Positions 1 to 10,496 of a stretch of 64,000 nt of DNA are shown one piece after another (positions within the stretch are counted from its first letter, which is position 1; every line of letters starts with the position of its first letter). Source of the stretch: Gymnothorax reevesii. Lineage: Eukaryota > Chordata > Actinopteri > Anguilliformes > Muraenidae. Both the position numbers and the translations under genes were made by a program. The notes under the pieces were generated by a model, which was not told the origin of the DNA, did no database searches, and was given only the letters and a program-made list of their open reading frames with translations. The DNA lies in contig CM056577.1 in the NCBI GenBank assembly GCA_029721435.1, positions 31,774,719 to 31,838,718 of the forward strand, read 5' to 3'.

Positions 1-519
1 TATGATAAATTCAGTCTTTGTATTACATTCTGGTACTTTCACCTCATATAACTAACATGTGAATTACCTAAGATGGGGTCAATCCCCTCTGGTACATTTT
101 AAGGTTAAGGGCCTCGACCAAGAGCCCAACAGCTCCACCCATTGCTTGACTCTCCAGCCTTCTGGGCCCAATTGAATTACCTTAGCTGATAAGCTATAGA
201 CTGCCCCATTTTACCCAGACATCTTTACTACTGATATCACTGAATTAGATGCTTGTAGCCAGAGAGGGGATCTAAACAGTATGTAGGCAGAGAGGGGATC
301 CAAACAGTGTAGCGATTGTTTCAAATGAAATCCCTGCACATTATTGGGAACCACTGTATTGGGCACAGGCCTGTAGCACAGTTCTACACACACACTCAGA
401 AATAAAGCTATACTGTTCTTTGCAGAGCAGATTTTTCCAAAATGAACACTGACAGCGTACTAATATTGGTCCCAATTAGTATATTTTCGAAGCAAGGAGG
501 TGCAAATGAATTACTGTAT
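1..519. other. intron sequence, nothing recognised
   Basis: Part of the intron upstream of the first visible exon. A 20-bp direct repeat (AGAGGGGATC with flanks) occurs near 263 and 291. I see no coding exon or known repeat here. Confidence 0.6.
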
Positions 520-1250
520 TATTTATTTATTTATTTTGAAGGATAGCCCCTTGAGATGGACCATCTCATTTTCAAGGGGCCCTTACAGGATACAGTACAA
601 ATAGTACAATACAAAACAAAGCAAAACAAAACAACATAAATTACAGAATACACACACAGACACACTCATGCACATACACAGTGCTCTCAAGTACTTAATT
701 AAGTACTTAATCAGTCCCCTTCAAACAGTTTCAGTCCTAAATAGGAAAGAGTGAGATACTGTCTGTGGTGACACACATAGATCTATAAAAAGGAGTTCTA
801 TATACATACACTTACTTGTAATATTTAGTCGTAGGTAGGTAAAATTGCAGCAATGAAGTAATTGCTTAACAAAGCAATGATAACAACATAAAGGACAACA
901 TCAAAAATAAGAGCAAGGAATTTGTAGATGAGGAAATGAATAAGCTTCAAAAAGAGGAAAAGATGTATTTGACCTTAGTGAATCAGTAAGGTTATTCCAA
1001 TCAAATGGAGCTTTATATTTAAATGCATGACGACCAATCTCCTTGGTGATTCTGGGGGTAAGGGAAAATATGTAGTGCTGTATGTAGTCTTGGCTGGAGG
1101 TATATGTGCCTTTGGTGTAACATCCTCATTGACTCAGATTTGTATCTCCCGTAGGCACTGTTAATACCTTTACAGCGAAGGCACTACACAGTTCACTCCA
1201 TATGGATGCAGATTTCTCTATTAAAGTTCATTAAAGTGCAGACTGTCCCC
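520..1250 (-). mobile_element. LINE-like 3' end, antisense
   Basis: Read on the minus strand, the segment ends with a phrase pairing GAAAATGAGAT with CATCTCAA and then an AAATAAATAAATAA tail (520-600). This is the style of tail seen in CR1/L2-type LINEs and in the SINEs that use them. The 5S-SINE at 28264-28340 has the same layout (GAAAAAGAGATTTCAATCTC and a TTAAATAA-rich tail). The rest, to about 1250, has no open frame and may be 3' UTR or decayed ORF2. The family is uncertain, and the upper boundary is a guess. A 20-bp perfect palindrome lies at 689-708. Confidence 0.45.
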
Positions 1251-1430
1251 TCGACAGCCTACATTGTCATTGCTCGTTTATGATTGAAGGGGATTTGTAT
1301 CCATTTAGAGTGAACCAGTTGGATATTGTGATATTCCGTCACTGTTCCAATATTTATATTTCTCCATTTATTATCCCACTGGTATGGAATTCCGTGGGAA
1401 ATTGTCATCGCCCTGTCCGTCCGTCCGTAA

Positions 1431-1990
1431 TAATTCTAATTTCTGGAGCAGAATTCAAAAACTATACCACTTACAAACTTCACATTTGCTATGGAACTTA
1501 CTCTTATGGTGTAGTTGTGCCTTCTGGGGGTTTCAGTTCCATGCTGCCCATAATTTCGGAAATTTTCACCAAAAACAGCCCTAAAATTGGACTTTGCCTT
1601 GTTTCCGGGACAGAACTCAAAAACTATACCACTTACAAACTTCACATTTGCTATGGAACTTACTCTTATGGTGCAGTTTTGCCTTTTGGGGCTTTCAGTT
1701 CCATGCTGCCCATAATTATGGAAATTTTCACCAAAAACAGCCCTAAAATTGGACTTTGCCTCGTTTCCGGGACAGAACTCAAAAACTATGCCACTTATAA
1801 ACTTCACATTTGGTATGGAACTTACCCTTATGGTGTAGCTGTGTCTTTTTGGGGTTTCAGTTCCATTCTGCCCAAAATCTTTCATTTCTATACCAAAAAA
1901 CATCCCAAAAATTGGACTTTGTCCCTTTTCTACCGCAGAATTCAAAAACTCTGCCACAAATCACGATTTATGTGGAACCGGTGGGATATG
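1431..1990. repeat. 162-bp tandem array, 3.4 units
   Basis: The phrase CAGAATTCAAAAACT (or CAGAACTC) recurs at 1449, 1611, 1773 and 1935, exactly 162 bp apart. Units are roughly 90% alike, the last more diverged. A CCGTCCGTCCGT run sits just before (1417-1428). Because 162 is a multiple of 3, the array stays open in a + frame (1280-2017) and a - frame (1436-1957). Both read as repeats of the same peptide with no recognised domain, so I treat them as incidental, not as genes. Confidence 0.85.
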
Positions 1991-2139
1991 TCATCTTCTG
2001 ATGACTCTTGTTTTTAAGAGTGCTTTTTGGCTCTCCCTGTATTGCACTCTAAATGTCTTACTCTGAAACGCACCAGGTAAACAGATGGTGTTACTGTTCG
2101 CGGCATCCTTGACACCACCCTTCTCTCCCCACCCTTCAG

Positions 2140-2225
2140 GCAGAAGAGGAATTAAAGAAAGCGCAGAAGGTGTTTGATGATTTTAACGTGGATCTGCAGG
2201 TGGAGCTTCCGTCTCTATGGGACAG
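2140..2225 (+). CDS. amph: amphiphysin exon 1 of window: BAR domain helix
   Basis: Encodes [16 protein letters not shown] followed by [12 protein letters not shown], part of the last long helix of the BAR domain, which forms the curved dimer that senses and bends membrane. The acceptor is ACCCTTCAG at 2131-2139 and the donor is GTGAGG at 2226. It starts in phase 0 and ends with two bases of a split codon that the next exon completes (AG/C, Ser). It is nearly identical in plan to the mammalian segment AEEEFQKAQKVFEEFN. Earlier BAR exons lie upstream of the window. Confidence 0.94.
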
Positions 2226-3880
2226 GTGAGGGGCTTCACTGAGTTTGGCTGTTTTGGAAGCAAGTGTCTAGCTTCACGGTGGCGATTTTGAATGAGCTGC
2301 TGCGATATCTTCAGCGCACGCGCTGGACTGATGCTAACTCGACTTTCCAAGTGCTGTCCTGTTCACTTCTGCCTGGCATTCTGCTTCGGAGGGACATCGG
2401 TAATAGGCAGTATCCTTCAATTTGAATGATTGAACTTATCAATTAAGCCGTAACCTTTGACACACTCAGCACATGCTCACATTTGCACGGATTGCCTATC
2501 TATCATACTTGTAGAAATCATTAAGTTGAGGAAACAGTCATAGTATTTAATTGTAATGGTTTAGTGTCACAATTTTTAGGGTGATAGGCCTATTTATATG
2601 ACTGAAGCAGCATGCTATTTGAGTCTTTAAGAGTTTTTAATTTTTTTTTTTTATTTAAAATGTTTTAAACTGGTGTTCCAGCAACCAGCAATGCTGCACC
2701 AGCATGATAATCATCAACATGCTAATTGCGTTTTCCATAATCCGGGACCGTAGAATAAGAAAAACGGTCAGCCCATACAAAGCATATGCTCTGTGAAACC
2801 CTCCGATTTATGCATGAGCTTCTTGTATTGAGAAATGTCTGGATATGAGGGCATTTTTTACGGTTTAACTTTTCCAATTACTGGCTGTGTACATTTCATT
2901 ACTGCTTTATATAAAAGTGGATCTGTGAGATATTCACCCTCTAGTGATATGCTATTTGTACAGATGAAATAAATGCAAATAGCGCGGTATAGAACATGGC
3001 TGTGTAAATTCCACAGAGCGATAGCAGGGTGCACGGACTCAAAGGAGCGCCTTGTTCCCAGCAGTTGGTGATGTATCGACTGCGGCCTTTATTACAAAGC
3101 CCATCAATAATGCACAGTCATTTTAGGCCGGGCTTTGATTGGCTGACCTTCGTCTATTCGCGGCGAGGGCCGCGAGTCAGAGACGTCATTGTCAGAACTC
3201 AGTTGTCCTTGATTTGCTTCGAAACGCGATCAAACATCGCCTTTCTGCCTCTTGCATAACAGTGATAATCACCAGTCGCTTTAACTCTTTTACGCCCATT
3301 TTGGATCAGGGTGTATCGATCTCGCAAAGTAACCAACCTGAGATTAGGTTTATTTTTATAATGACCCATCAGATTTTTGGCGGCGTAGCTTCATCATAGA
3401 TTTTGCCGAGCATCACGTTCGCTCACAAACATATGTGTCTGTGTGACAAGATTATACTGCACTCAGTAGCAACATTTCACTTGGTGGCAAAGATGTACTA
3501 TGAGCAGATATTTCCCTTGAATTTTGGATGTTTTTGTCTTTTTTGTCCATTTATATTGTGAGGTAACCCCATAAAGATAATTGTGGGGGGGCTCTGTCTT
3601 TCCATATTTATGTGATCTGACTGAACATGCAATGTGGCCTGTGTTTTAGATTTTACATGTGTGCTGACAAAGATGTATGCTGTTAGGACTACAGCCACTA
3701 GAGATGTCTTTGGAGTGATCTTGATCCTTAGTTCAGAGTGTGATGATTGGTCAGGAGTATCAGGTGTGTTCCTGCATGGTTTGAACAAAAACTTGCCCTC
3801 ACACCAGCACTTTTCTAGATGAGATTGAATACACTGAACTGTTGCCTTTGGTAAATAGCGTTTTGGCAGATAGATTTTTA
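2226..3880. other. intron sequence, mostly unassigned
   Basis: Start of the 8.1-kb intron between the first two exons. It has a T-tract near 2640-2651 and a short GC-richer patch at 3120-3260 with an inverted CCAAT box and a CRE-like core (see findings). Short frames at 3029-3399 and 3498-3965 show no domain. Confidence 0.55.
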
Positions 3881-4747
3881 GGTCACCTGAGACGAGTCTC
3901 AAGTGACCTATTCTGATGGCCTTTTGTCCGTTGTCGTCTATTGTGCGTCGTGCGTCCGTCAACAACTCACATTTTCAACATCTTCTCAGAAACCACTGAT
4001 CCGATTTTGGTAAAATTTTGCAGGAAAATCATATATGGTCAAATATGCACCAAAATTGTGAATTATTTGGTGCCCACCCCCAGGGGCTCTGAGGGGCGGG
4101 GCTAAAACTGGTCAATACATTTTCAACTTCTTCTCAGAAACCGCTGATCCGATTTCAATAAAATTTTTCAGGAACCTTCCTTGGTCAAATATTCCCCAAA
4201 ATTGCAAATTATATAGTGCCCACCCCCAGGGGCTCTGAGGGGCGAGGCTAGAAGTGGTCAAATTGGCTGAAATTTTTAAAATCTTCTTCTCCAGACCCAG
4301 ATATTGTGGAAACCAATACTATTCATAGATGGAAGGCTCTTGAGGTGCTTTATCAAAATTTGTTTGCCCTTGGGGAAAGGGTGAAATTTACTGTAGTTTA
4401 TATAGGAAAATGATACTTTTGGGTATATTTTGTTCATTTTCTACTGGAAATCATTCAAACTCAATTTGCATTACAACCATGAGAAGACAGTTTGATACGA
4501 TGACATTTTTTGACCCTGTCTCTTCCCAAGGGGCCAAGGGGTGGGGCCGAAATGGGGTCATATTGCCAAAAATTTCAACAATCTTCTTCTCCTGACCGAG
4601 ATAGGCTGGAAACCAGTACTCTTCATAGTTGGAAGGGACCTGAGGTGCTCTATCAAAATTGTGAATTTCATAGCCCCCAGACTCCATGTTTACCCCTGGG
4701 GAGGGGGTGAAGTTTACTTTACTTTACATAGGAAAATTATACTTTTG

Positions 4748-5091
4748 TGTCATGGTCTGGCCCTGCAGGCCCTCCCCTCTCCTGGTTGCTCCTCCACCTC
4801 AACGAGCCACAACTGTTGCTCGTTGAGGTGGAGGTGCTTTGCAAGAGTATTTAAGAGCTGCACTGGCAGTTATTCAGTGCACTGGGATTCTGTAGGCTTT
4901 GTCTGTATGTTAGCCGTTTGATTATGGAGCCCTTTTTGCCGCTGCCTCCCCCTGGGCATATGTGTGTTGATTTTTAAAATTAAATCTTTATATTTTACTC
5001 AGCCTGTGCTCTTGGGTCCCTCCTTTCTTGGGTACATGGTCCCTGTGCCCGCCGGCTTGTTGCCTTTAGCCGGCGGGACTAAACCATGACA
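4748..5091. mobile_element. Solo-LTR-like element inside repeat A
   Basis: About 344 bp bounded by TGTCATGGT and its exact complement ACCATGACA, so it has the TG...CA ends of an LTR. The 6-bp sequence CTTTTG flanks it on both sides (4742-4747 and 5092-5097), a target site duplication. A TATA-like TATTTAAG lies near 4849 and an AT-rich stretch that could hold a polyadenylation signal near 4975. A small TIR element is the alternative. No retroviral coding sequence is present. Confidence 0.6.
4791..4834. repeat. Perfect 17-bp stem hairpin
   Basis: Positions 4791-4807 (CCTCCACCTCAACGAGC) are exactly complementary to 4818-4834, with a 10-nt loop. It sits inside the solo-LTR-like element, about 15 bp before the TATA-like site, and may be a structural or regulatory part of that element. 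Confidence 0.85.
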
Positions 5092-5103
5092 CTTTTGGAT
5101 ATA

Positions 5104-6720
5104 CACTCAACAAAAATATAAACGCAACACTTTTGTTTTTGCTCCCATTTGTCATTAGATGGACTCAAAGATCTAAAATTCATTCCAGATGCACAATATT
5201 ACCATTTCCCTCAAACATTGTTCACAAATCTGTCTAAATGTGTGATAGTGAGCACTTTTGCTTTGCTGAGACAATCCATCCCACCTCACAGGTGTGCCAC
5301 ATCAAGATGCTCATCAGACACCATGATTAGTGCACAGGTGTACCTTAGACTGTCCACAATAAAAGGCCACTCTGAAATGTGCAGTTTTGTCCCACAGCAA
5401 AATGCCACAGATGGCGCAAGCATTGAGGGAGCGTGCAATTGGCATGCTGACAGCAGGAATGTCAACCAGATCTGTTGCTCCGGCATTGAATGTTCATTTC
5501 TCGACCATAAGCCGTCTCCAAAGGCGTTTCAGAGAATATGGCAGTACATCCAACCGGCCTCAGAACCGCAGACCACGTGTAACCACACCAGCCCAGGACC
5601 TCCACATCCAGCAGGTTCACCTCCAAGATCGTCTGAGACCAGCTACTCAGACAGTTGCTGAAACAATTGGTTTGCATAAGCAAAGAATTTCTGCACAAAC
5701 TGTCAGAAACCGCCTCAGGGAAGCTCAACTGCATGCTCGTGGTCTTAACCTGACTCCAGATCGTCGCCGTAACAGACTTGAGTGGGCAAATGCTCACATT
5801 CGACGGCGTCTGGCACGTTGGAGAGATGTTCTCTTCACGGATGAATCTCGGTTTACATTGTCCAGGGCAGATGGCAGACAGCGTGTGTGGCGTCGTGTGG
5901 GTGAGCGCTTTGCTGATGTCAATGTTCTGGATCGATTGGCCCATGGTGGTGGTGGGCTTATGGTATGGGCAGGCATCTGTTATGGACGAAGAACACAGGT
6001 GTATTTTATTGATGGCATTTTGAATGCACAGAGATACCGTGATGAGATCCTGAGGCCCATTGTTGTGCCATACATCCATGAACATCACCTCATGTTTCAG
6101 CAAGATAATGCACGGCCCCATGTTGCAAGGATCTGTACACAATTCTTGGAAGCTGAAAATGTCCCAGTTCTTGCATGGCCAGCATACTCACCGGACATGT
6201 TACCCATTGAGCATGTTTGGGATGTGCTTGACCGGCGTATACGACAGGGCGTACCAGTTCCCACTAATATCCAGCAACTTCGCACAGCCATTGAAGAGGA
6301 GTGGACCAACATTCCACAGGCCACAATTGACAATCTGATAAACTCTGTGCGAAGAAGATGTGTTGCACTGCATGAGGCAAATGGTATTCACACCAGATCC
6401 TAACTGGTTCTGAGTCCCCAGACCCCAATAAAGCAAAAACTGCACATTTCAGGGTGGCCTTTTATTGTGGACAGTCTAAGGTACATCTGTGAACTAATCA
6501 TGGTGTCTGATGAGCATCTTGATGTGGCACACCTGTGAGGTGGGATGGATTGTCTCAGCAAAGCAAAAGTGCTCACTATTACACATTTAGACAGATTTGT
6601 GAACAATGTTTGAGAGAAATGGTAATATTGTGTATCTGGAATGAATTTTAGATCTTTGAGTCCATCTCATGAGAAATGGGAGCAGAAACAAAAGTGTTGC
6701 GTTTATATTTTTGTTGAGTG
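5104..6720 (+). mobile_element. Tc1-like transposon, structurally near complete
   Basis: The element is 1,617 bp flanked by TA (5102-5103 and 6721-6722), the Tc1/mariner target duplication. Both ends begin CACTCAACAAAAATATAAAC, and the terminal inverted repeats extend about 285 bp (5104-5388 and 6436-6720) with roughly nine mismatches by eye. Between them lies one uninterrupted transposase. The inverted repeats still match well and the frame is open, so the copy is young compared with the other Tc1 elements here. It sits in repeat A: joining the flanks gives GGATATTTGGTTC, which resembles the internal duplicate at 4414-4430. Confidence 0.95.
5402..6403 (+). CDS. Tc1-like transposase, 333 residues, intact frame
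   Basis: I chose ATG at 5402 (MPQMAQALRERAIGML); a TTG 15 bp earlier is in frame but is not a likely eukaryotic start. The N-terminal third is a paired-type helix-turn-helix DNA-binding region (LRERAIGMLTAGMSTRSVA) with a GRPR-like linker (RRPRVTT). The catalytic domain shows the DD34E triad: Asp in FTDESRF, Asp in FQQDNARPH, and Glu in PIEHVWD, with 34 residues between the second Asp and the Glu. Length is normal for Tc1 transposases (about 340). It cuts and pastes the element at TA sites. There is no stop or frameshift. Activity is an inference from the intact frame. Confidence 0.93.
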   Translation: MPQMAQALRERAIGMLTAGMSTRSVAPALNVHFSTISRLQRRFREYGSTSNRPQNRRPRVTTPAQDLHIQQVHLQDRLRPATQTVAETIGLHKQRISAQTVRNRLREAQLHARGLNLTPDRRRNRLEWANAHIRRRLARWRDVLFTDESRFTLSRADGRQRVWRRVGERFADVNVLDRLAHGGGGLMVWAGICYGRRTQVYFIDGILNAQRYRDEILRPIVVPYIHEHHLMFQQDNARPHVARICTQFLEAENVPVLAWPAYSPDMLPIEHVWDVLDRRIRQGVPVPTNIQQLRTAIEEEWTNIPQATIDNLINSVRRRCVALHEANGIHTRS

Positions 6721-6796
6721 TATTTGGTTCATTGACATCAACAACATCAGTTTTTATACAACTCAGGTGACCGTTAAGGCCCATGGGCCTCTTGTT

Positions 6797-7929
6797 AAAG
6801 GTGATGATTATGATGCTAAATTCATCTTGAGAGGGCAAGAAATCAGGTTTTATGCTGGCCTCCGTCGTTCCAACTCATTACTTGAGAAAATGGCTGAAAT
6901 AAACCATTCCTCAAAAACCCTTTATAGGCTGTTCTTTGGGATTTAAAAAAAAAATAAACAAAAACAGAGGAAACCCTGAAGGAAATTACGGCGAGCACTG
7001 CAAGATTAGCTCACAGTGACACGTGGTACATAAACTCTCTGTAGAACCCAGCTCACGGTGATCCTAACCATCGTTCCATGCAGCGAATACCATATCTACT
7101 TTCATTGGGTACACAGAAATATGATTGGTTGACCCGACTTTACCGTATCTCCCAGACCTGAGGTGCTGTAGAGGTCAGCCACCGGTCTGAAACTGAACAC
7201 AGGCTCTTGAGGGCAAGACGGCCTTTGTGAGCATTATGTATTGCGACTGTGTGATACTAGCTCTGGGGCGAAGTGTAGGCATAAAGCTACGCTGCTCAGG
7301 AGACAGGCTTAATTTGAGTTATATAAGTAACCACGCACCCCCCCCCCCCCAATCCTTGCCCCCCCCCCCCATCGTATCGCTTCCCCAGAAGGCCTGACAC
7401 ATGGGTGTGGGGGAGGGGAGGGTCGTGGGAGGGGTACATGAGAGCCGTTTTCAGTATTTAATCCTGTGCCTGTCATCTTTATTACTGCCATTGTGTAAAA
7501 TAGACAGCTTCAAATGCTGGGCCCCTGAATGATGGGTAGTGCATCCCCTTTTGCTTGAACCAGAGTCATGTGACTTAACTCCTCCTTTACGAATTTTCTG
7601 TTCTTGGGCTGGGTGATGTGAGCTAAAATTCTATGTCTTTCAGAATTATGGATGATTATATGGGTTATACGTTATATGGGTTAATAACATATAAGGGAAT
7701 CAGGTTGACAAAAAAATTAAAACAGGTTGAAAATGCAAAAAAACAGTTTTTTTCTTCCTGTATTCAAATGATATTTGCTCATTTCTTCCATCTTACCTTC
7801 AAACCATGGGATATACATATTTTAATTTTAAGCTTGTGAAATTCAGTGTAGGATAACAGTGATGAATATCTCAAATATTCTTTTTTTAAAAAACTTTCAT
7901 TATTAAACTAGGCTTATGCCCTCGGAGGC
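6797..7929. other. intron sequence with two C-tracts
   Basis: Nothing coding is recognised. C-runs at 7338-7350 and 7360-7370 form a C-rich patch, and an A-run lies near 6946. The TAAAATAGACAGC region and the rest look like ordinary intron. Confidence 0.5.
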
Positions 7930-8590
7930 GACAGCTTGGAGTATATCCCCGAACGCCCCCAATCCTCCAATTCCTCAATCCTCGAATAGACCCAATACAA
8001 TATAAAGCCCCTCAGGTCATGACCTTTCATTTGAACTTAATTTCAGGTCAATCGGACAAATGGTTCTGAAGATATGGCCAAAATAGTAATTTTCCATCAC
8101 AAAGCTCTACCTGGTGGCAAAATATTGAACCATACAGGTATGATGTCATCATGTGACACATTGTGGTCATGACCTTGCAGTTGCACATAGTTTCATGTCA
8201 ATTGGACAAATGGTTCCAAAGATATGGCAAAAATGGTGAATTTTGTGTGACAAAGCTACACTTTTTGTCAAAATTTTGAGCCAAACAGGTATAGTGTCAT
8301 CGTGAGACACATCCTTAGGTCATTCCCTGTCATTTGCACTTGATTTGAGGTCAATCGGACAAAAATTTCCAGAGATGGATAAAAACAGTGAATTTTCAGT
8401 TTTTGGCCTTGGTGGCCAATCTAGAAATTGTAAGTTGTCCAAAGTTGAGTCAGTTCTTCCTCTTTATGATACTTACCTATATGCAAAACATGAAATTTCG
8501 AATTGAAATATTACTGAAGTTATCGCATTAACACGTAGGGCGGCGCAGCGGCGGTCGGACCAAAAACATAATATCCCCGAAACGGGATAT
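7930..8590. repeat. Degenerate repeat with three ~150-bp internal units
   Basis: The phrase TCAATCGGACAAATGGTTC recurs in decayed form with GGACAAA at 8054, 8204 and 8357 (steps of 150 and 153 bp). Each unit also carries a GGTCATGACCT-like phrase and an AAGATATGGC-like phrase. The block ends near a GC-rich GGCGGCGCAGCGGCGGTCGG (8541-8560) and the phrase CCCCGAAACGGGATAT, which contains CCCCGA...CGGG self-complementarity. No coding frame. The superfamily is unknown. Confidence 0.65.
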
Positions 8591-10357
8591 AAAAATACTT
8601 TATAAATATACTCAGTAAGGTCTTAACCTCTGGTGTTGAGAAAATGAAAGCTGTACTATTAATTTTTTTTTTAATGAAATGAATTCTGCTTAAACTAGGG
8701 CCTAAATATTTGAATATATATGGAAATTACCATATAATTATGCCCGAGAGAGATTTCTGTTTTAATTTAAATTTCTATTGCTCTTCATAACTTTTAGCAT
8801 CATTGGACTCTCACCAGGGAACTGACATATATACAGGTTTATCTTTTGCTGCAGTGAACTGTTTGGAGAAAAAGCTAAAAACTGCTTCACTGTGAAGCTG
8901 AGCTACTTCACTGCGATTAGTCAGTTAATGCTTTGGAGCACAGGAGAATATTGCAGAGTTGAGGTTTGCTTTTCACAGTTGAAAAGTTTTTTTCAAAAGA
9001 GAAGTAATCAGATGTTAATTTTCATCTTGTCTTTCTGTAAGAAGCTGTCCAGAGGTTTATGCTTAGTTCCCTCTTTTGTGCGCTTCATTACGAACGCCAC
9101 AATTGGTCATTCGTAGATGATCGTGGAACGTCTCTGAAATTTCAGGTTTGGACCCGAGGTGATGCGATGATCGCGATTGACAATTAATCATGTTGATCGT
9201 TGGAAATTTTTGAACTGTCCAAAACTTTTCTACGATCAACACGATTGCCACGACTGACCTCAAGATCTGATAGGATCACCACGAATACTCCACGATTAAG
9301 ACCACGATTTAAATTGTGGCGCGAATCGTGATAGTGGGAACCTAGCATTACTCTCCTGGCTTTTTTTAAAGACATCAAAGGGAATAGCTATACCATCAAA
9401 AGTTACTTTATCTATTTGTTTATGTTCTTGCGAATTTCCTGACCAATAGTTTGTGGATTAGGCCATTAAAAGCTTCATATTTGGCCATTTTAGGCTTGGC
9501 ACATTTTTTTTGTGCGCAGTACCATGTCCTAGTCAGTACTAGACTGACTGACCGTAATAATATGGACAGTTTGGCCAAATTCACATCTTGGCACATTTTT
9601 CCTGCTGTACATTACACCACTATATCACTCTCCTCTGCTCCGCCCTCACACACTGATTTTAGGGAGGCGCTTAATATTTTCTTTTCCAGAATTGGGAACA
9701 TATCCATTTTTGCCATATGAATACATACTCCCTAAATGGTGGTGTGTAAAATTGGTTTGGTTGATAGTTGAGTATCTTTAAAATGTACTTGCCCTCAAGA
9801 CTAAACATGTCAAGTAAACAAAATCACTGGCAAGGACCATGGTGTTGATTCTGCTTGGTTTAAGAACATGACATTTTGTATGAGAGTGATAAAGGCATCC
9901 GAATGAGTACAGTTTATGAGAAAAAATTCTTGGAGTCATTGCTGTTTATTGTGCCTTCAATAGTTGTCGGTCAGCTTTTCAAAAATATTAAGGATATTGA
10001 TGGTTCAAAAAAATCTGAATTCAAAGAATGTCAAATGCTGATTGGCGAAGGGATCAGAGCCATGAAACACTTCGGACCTCTATGTGTCTGTGAGGAGCCC
10101 AAATTGAAATTGTATTTTCTTAGTCAATTTCATGTTTTCATTCAATTCATTTCTAAGGTAATTGTTCCCTAATTCAGTCATTTCCTGAAGCACTGAGTCA
10201 GATCTTTCAATTTGTGTTCCGCTTGCTTGCGCTCGTCATAACGAGCATAGCGTGAACAGATCTAGCATATGGTGTGACTCAGTGGCTGTGAATGAGCTCA
10301 TGAATTCTAATGACAGGATGAGTAAATTGCGGCATTTCCTTCTCCTCTCTGTTACAG
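8591..10357. other. intron sequence, mostly unassigned
   Basis: Contains a patch at 9060-9350 in which ACGATT/AATCGT phrases recur on both strands (for example ACGATCAACACGATT near 9233 and CGAATCGTGATAG near 9322). This may be a decayed inverted-repeat element. The rest shows nothing I recognise up to the acceptor at 10351-10357. Confidence 0.45.
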
Positions 10358-10433
10358 CCGAGTGGGCTTCTACGTGAACACCTTCAAGAACGTCTCGCAC
10401 CTGGAGTCCAAGTTCCACAGAGAAATCTCAGTG
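10358..10433 (+). CDS. amph: amphiphysin exon 2 of window: BAR domain
   Basis: Completes the split serine codon and reads RVGFYVNTFKNVSHLESKFH then REISV, matching the mammalian RVGFYVNTFKNVSSLEAKFH block of the BAR domain. The acceptor is TCTGTTACAG and the donor GTGAGT at 10434. It starts in phase 2 and ends in phase 0. This is one of the most conserved stretches of the family, and the gene identity rests largely on it. Confidence 0.95.
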
Positions 10434-10496
10434 GTGAGTGCAAGTAAAAGTGTCCTGGGCTGCAATAAATGGAGGCAATTGCTGTAACGTGTTCGG

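Larger units (their letters stand above)
3881..6796. mobile_element. Dispersed repeat family A, copy 1, carrying two younger insertions
   Basis: The left end reads GGTCACCTGAG (3881) and the right end CTCAGGTGACC followed by GTTAAGGCCCATGGGCCTCT (to 6796), so the ends are inverted. Inside are two degenerate tandem units about 148 bp apart (TTCTCAGAAACC at 3983 and 4131, each followed by CCCACCCCCAGGGGCTCTGA). A second duplicated block is at 4300-4440 and 4590-4750. A related copy is at 59381-60610. No open frame is visible, so it is probably non-autonomous. It is interrupted by the elements at 4748-5091 and 5104-6720. I cannot name the superfamily. Confidence 0.7.

Noticed and set aside
1431..1990. 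CRISPR-like array
   Set aside because: Units are directly adjoining, with no short-repeat/spacer pattern, and the genome is eukaryotic.
1280..2017. 245-residue + frame and 173-residue - frame
   Set aside because: Both follow from a 162-bp tandem repeat whose period is a multiple of 3. No domain, no splice context and equal openness on both strands.
4541..4921. 126-residue + frame
   Set aside because: It spans repeat A and the solo-LTR-like element across their boundary, so it is not a unit of its own.
5387..5401. Upstream TTG start for the Tc1 transposase
   Set aside because: TTG is not a usual eukaryotic start; the ATG at 5402 gives the normal family N-terminus.
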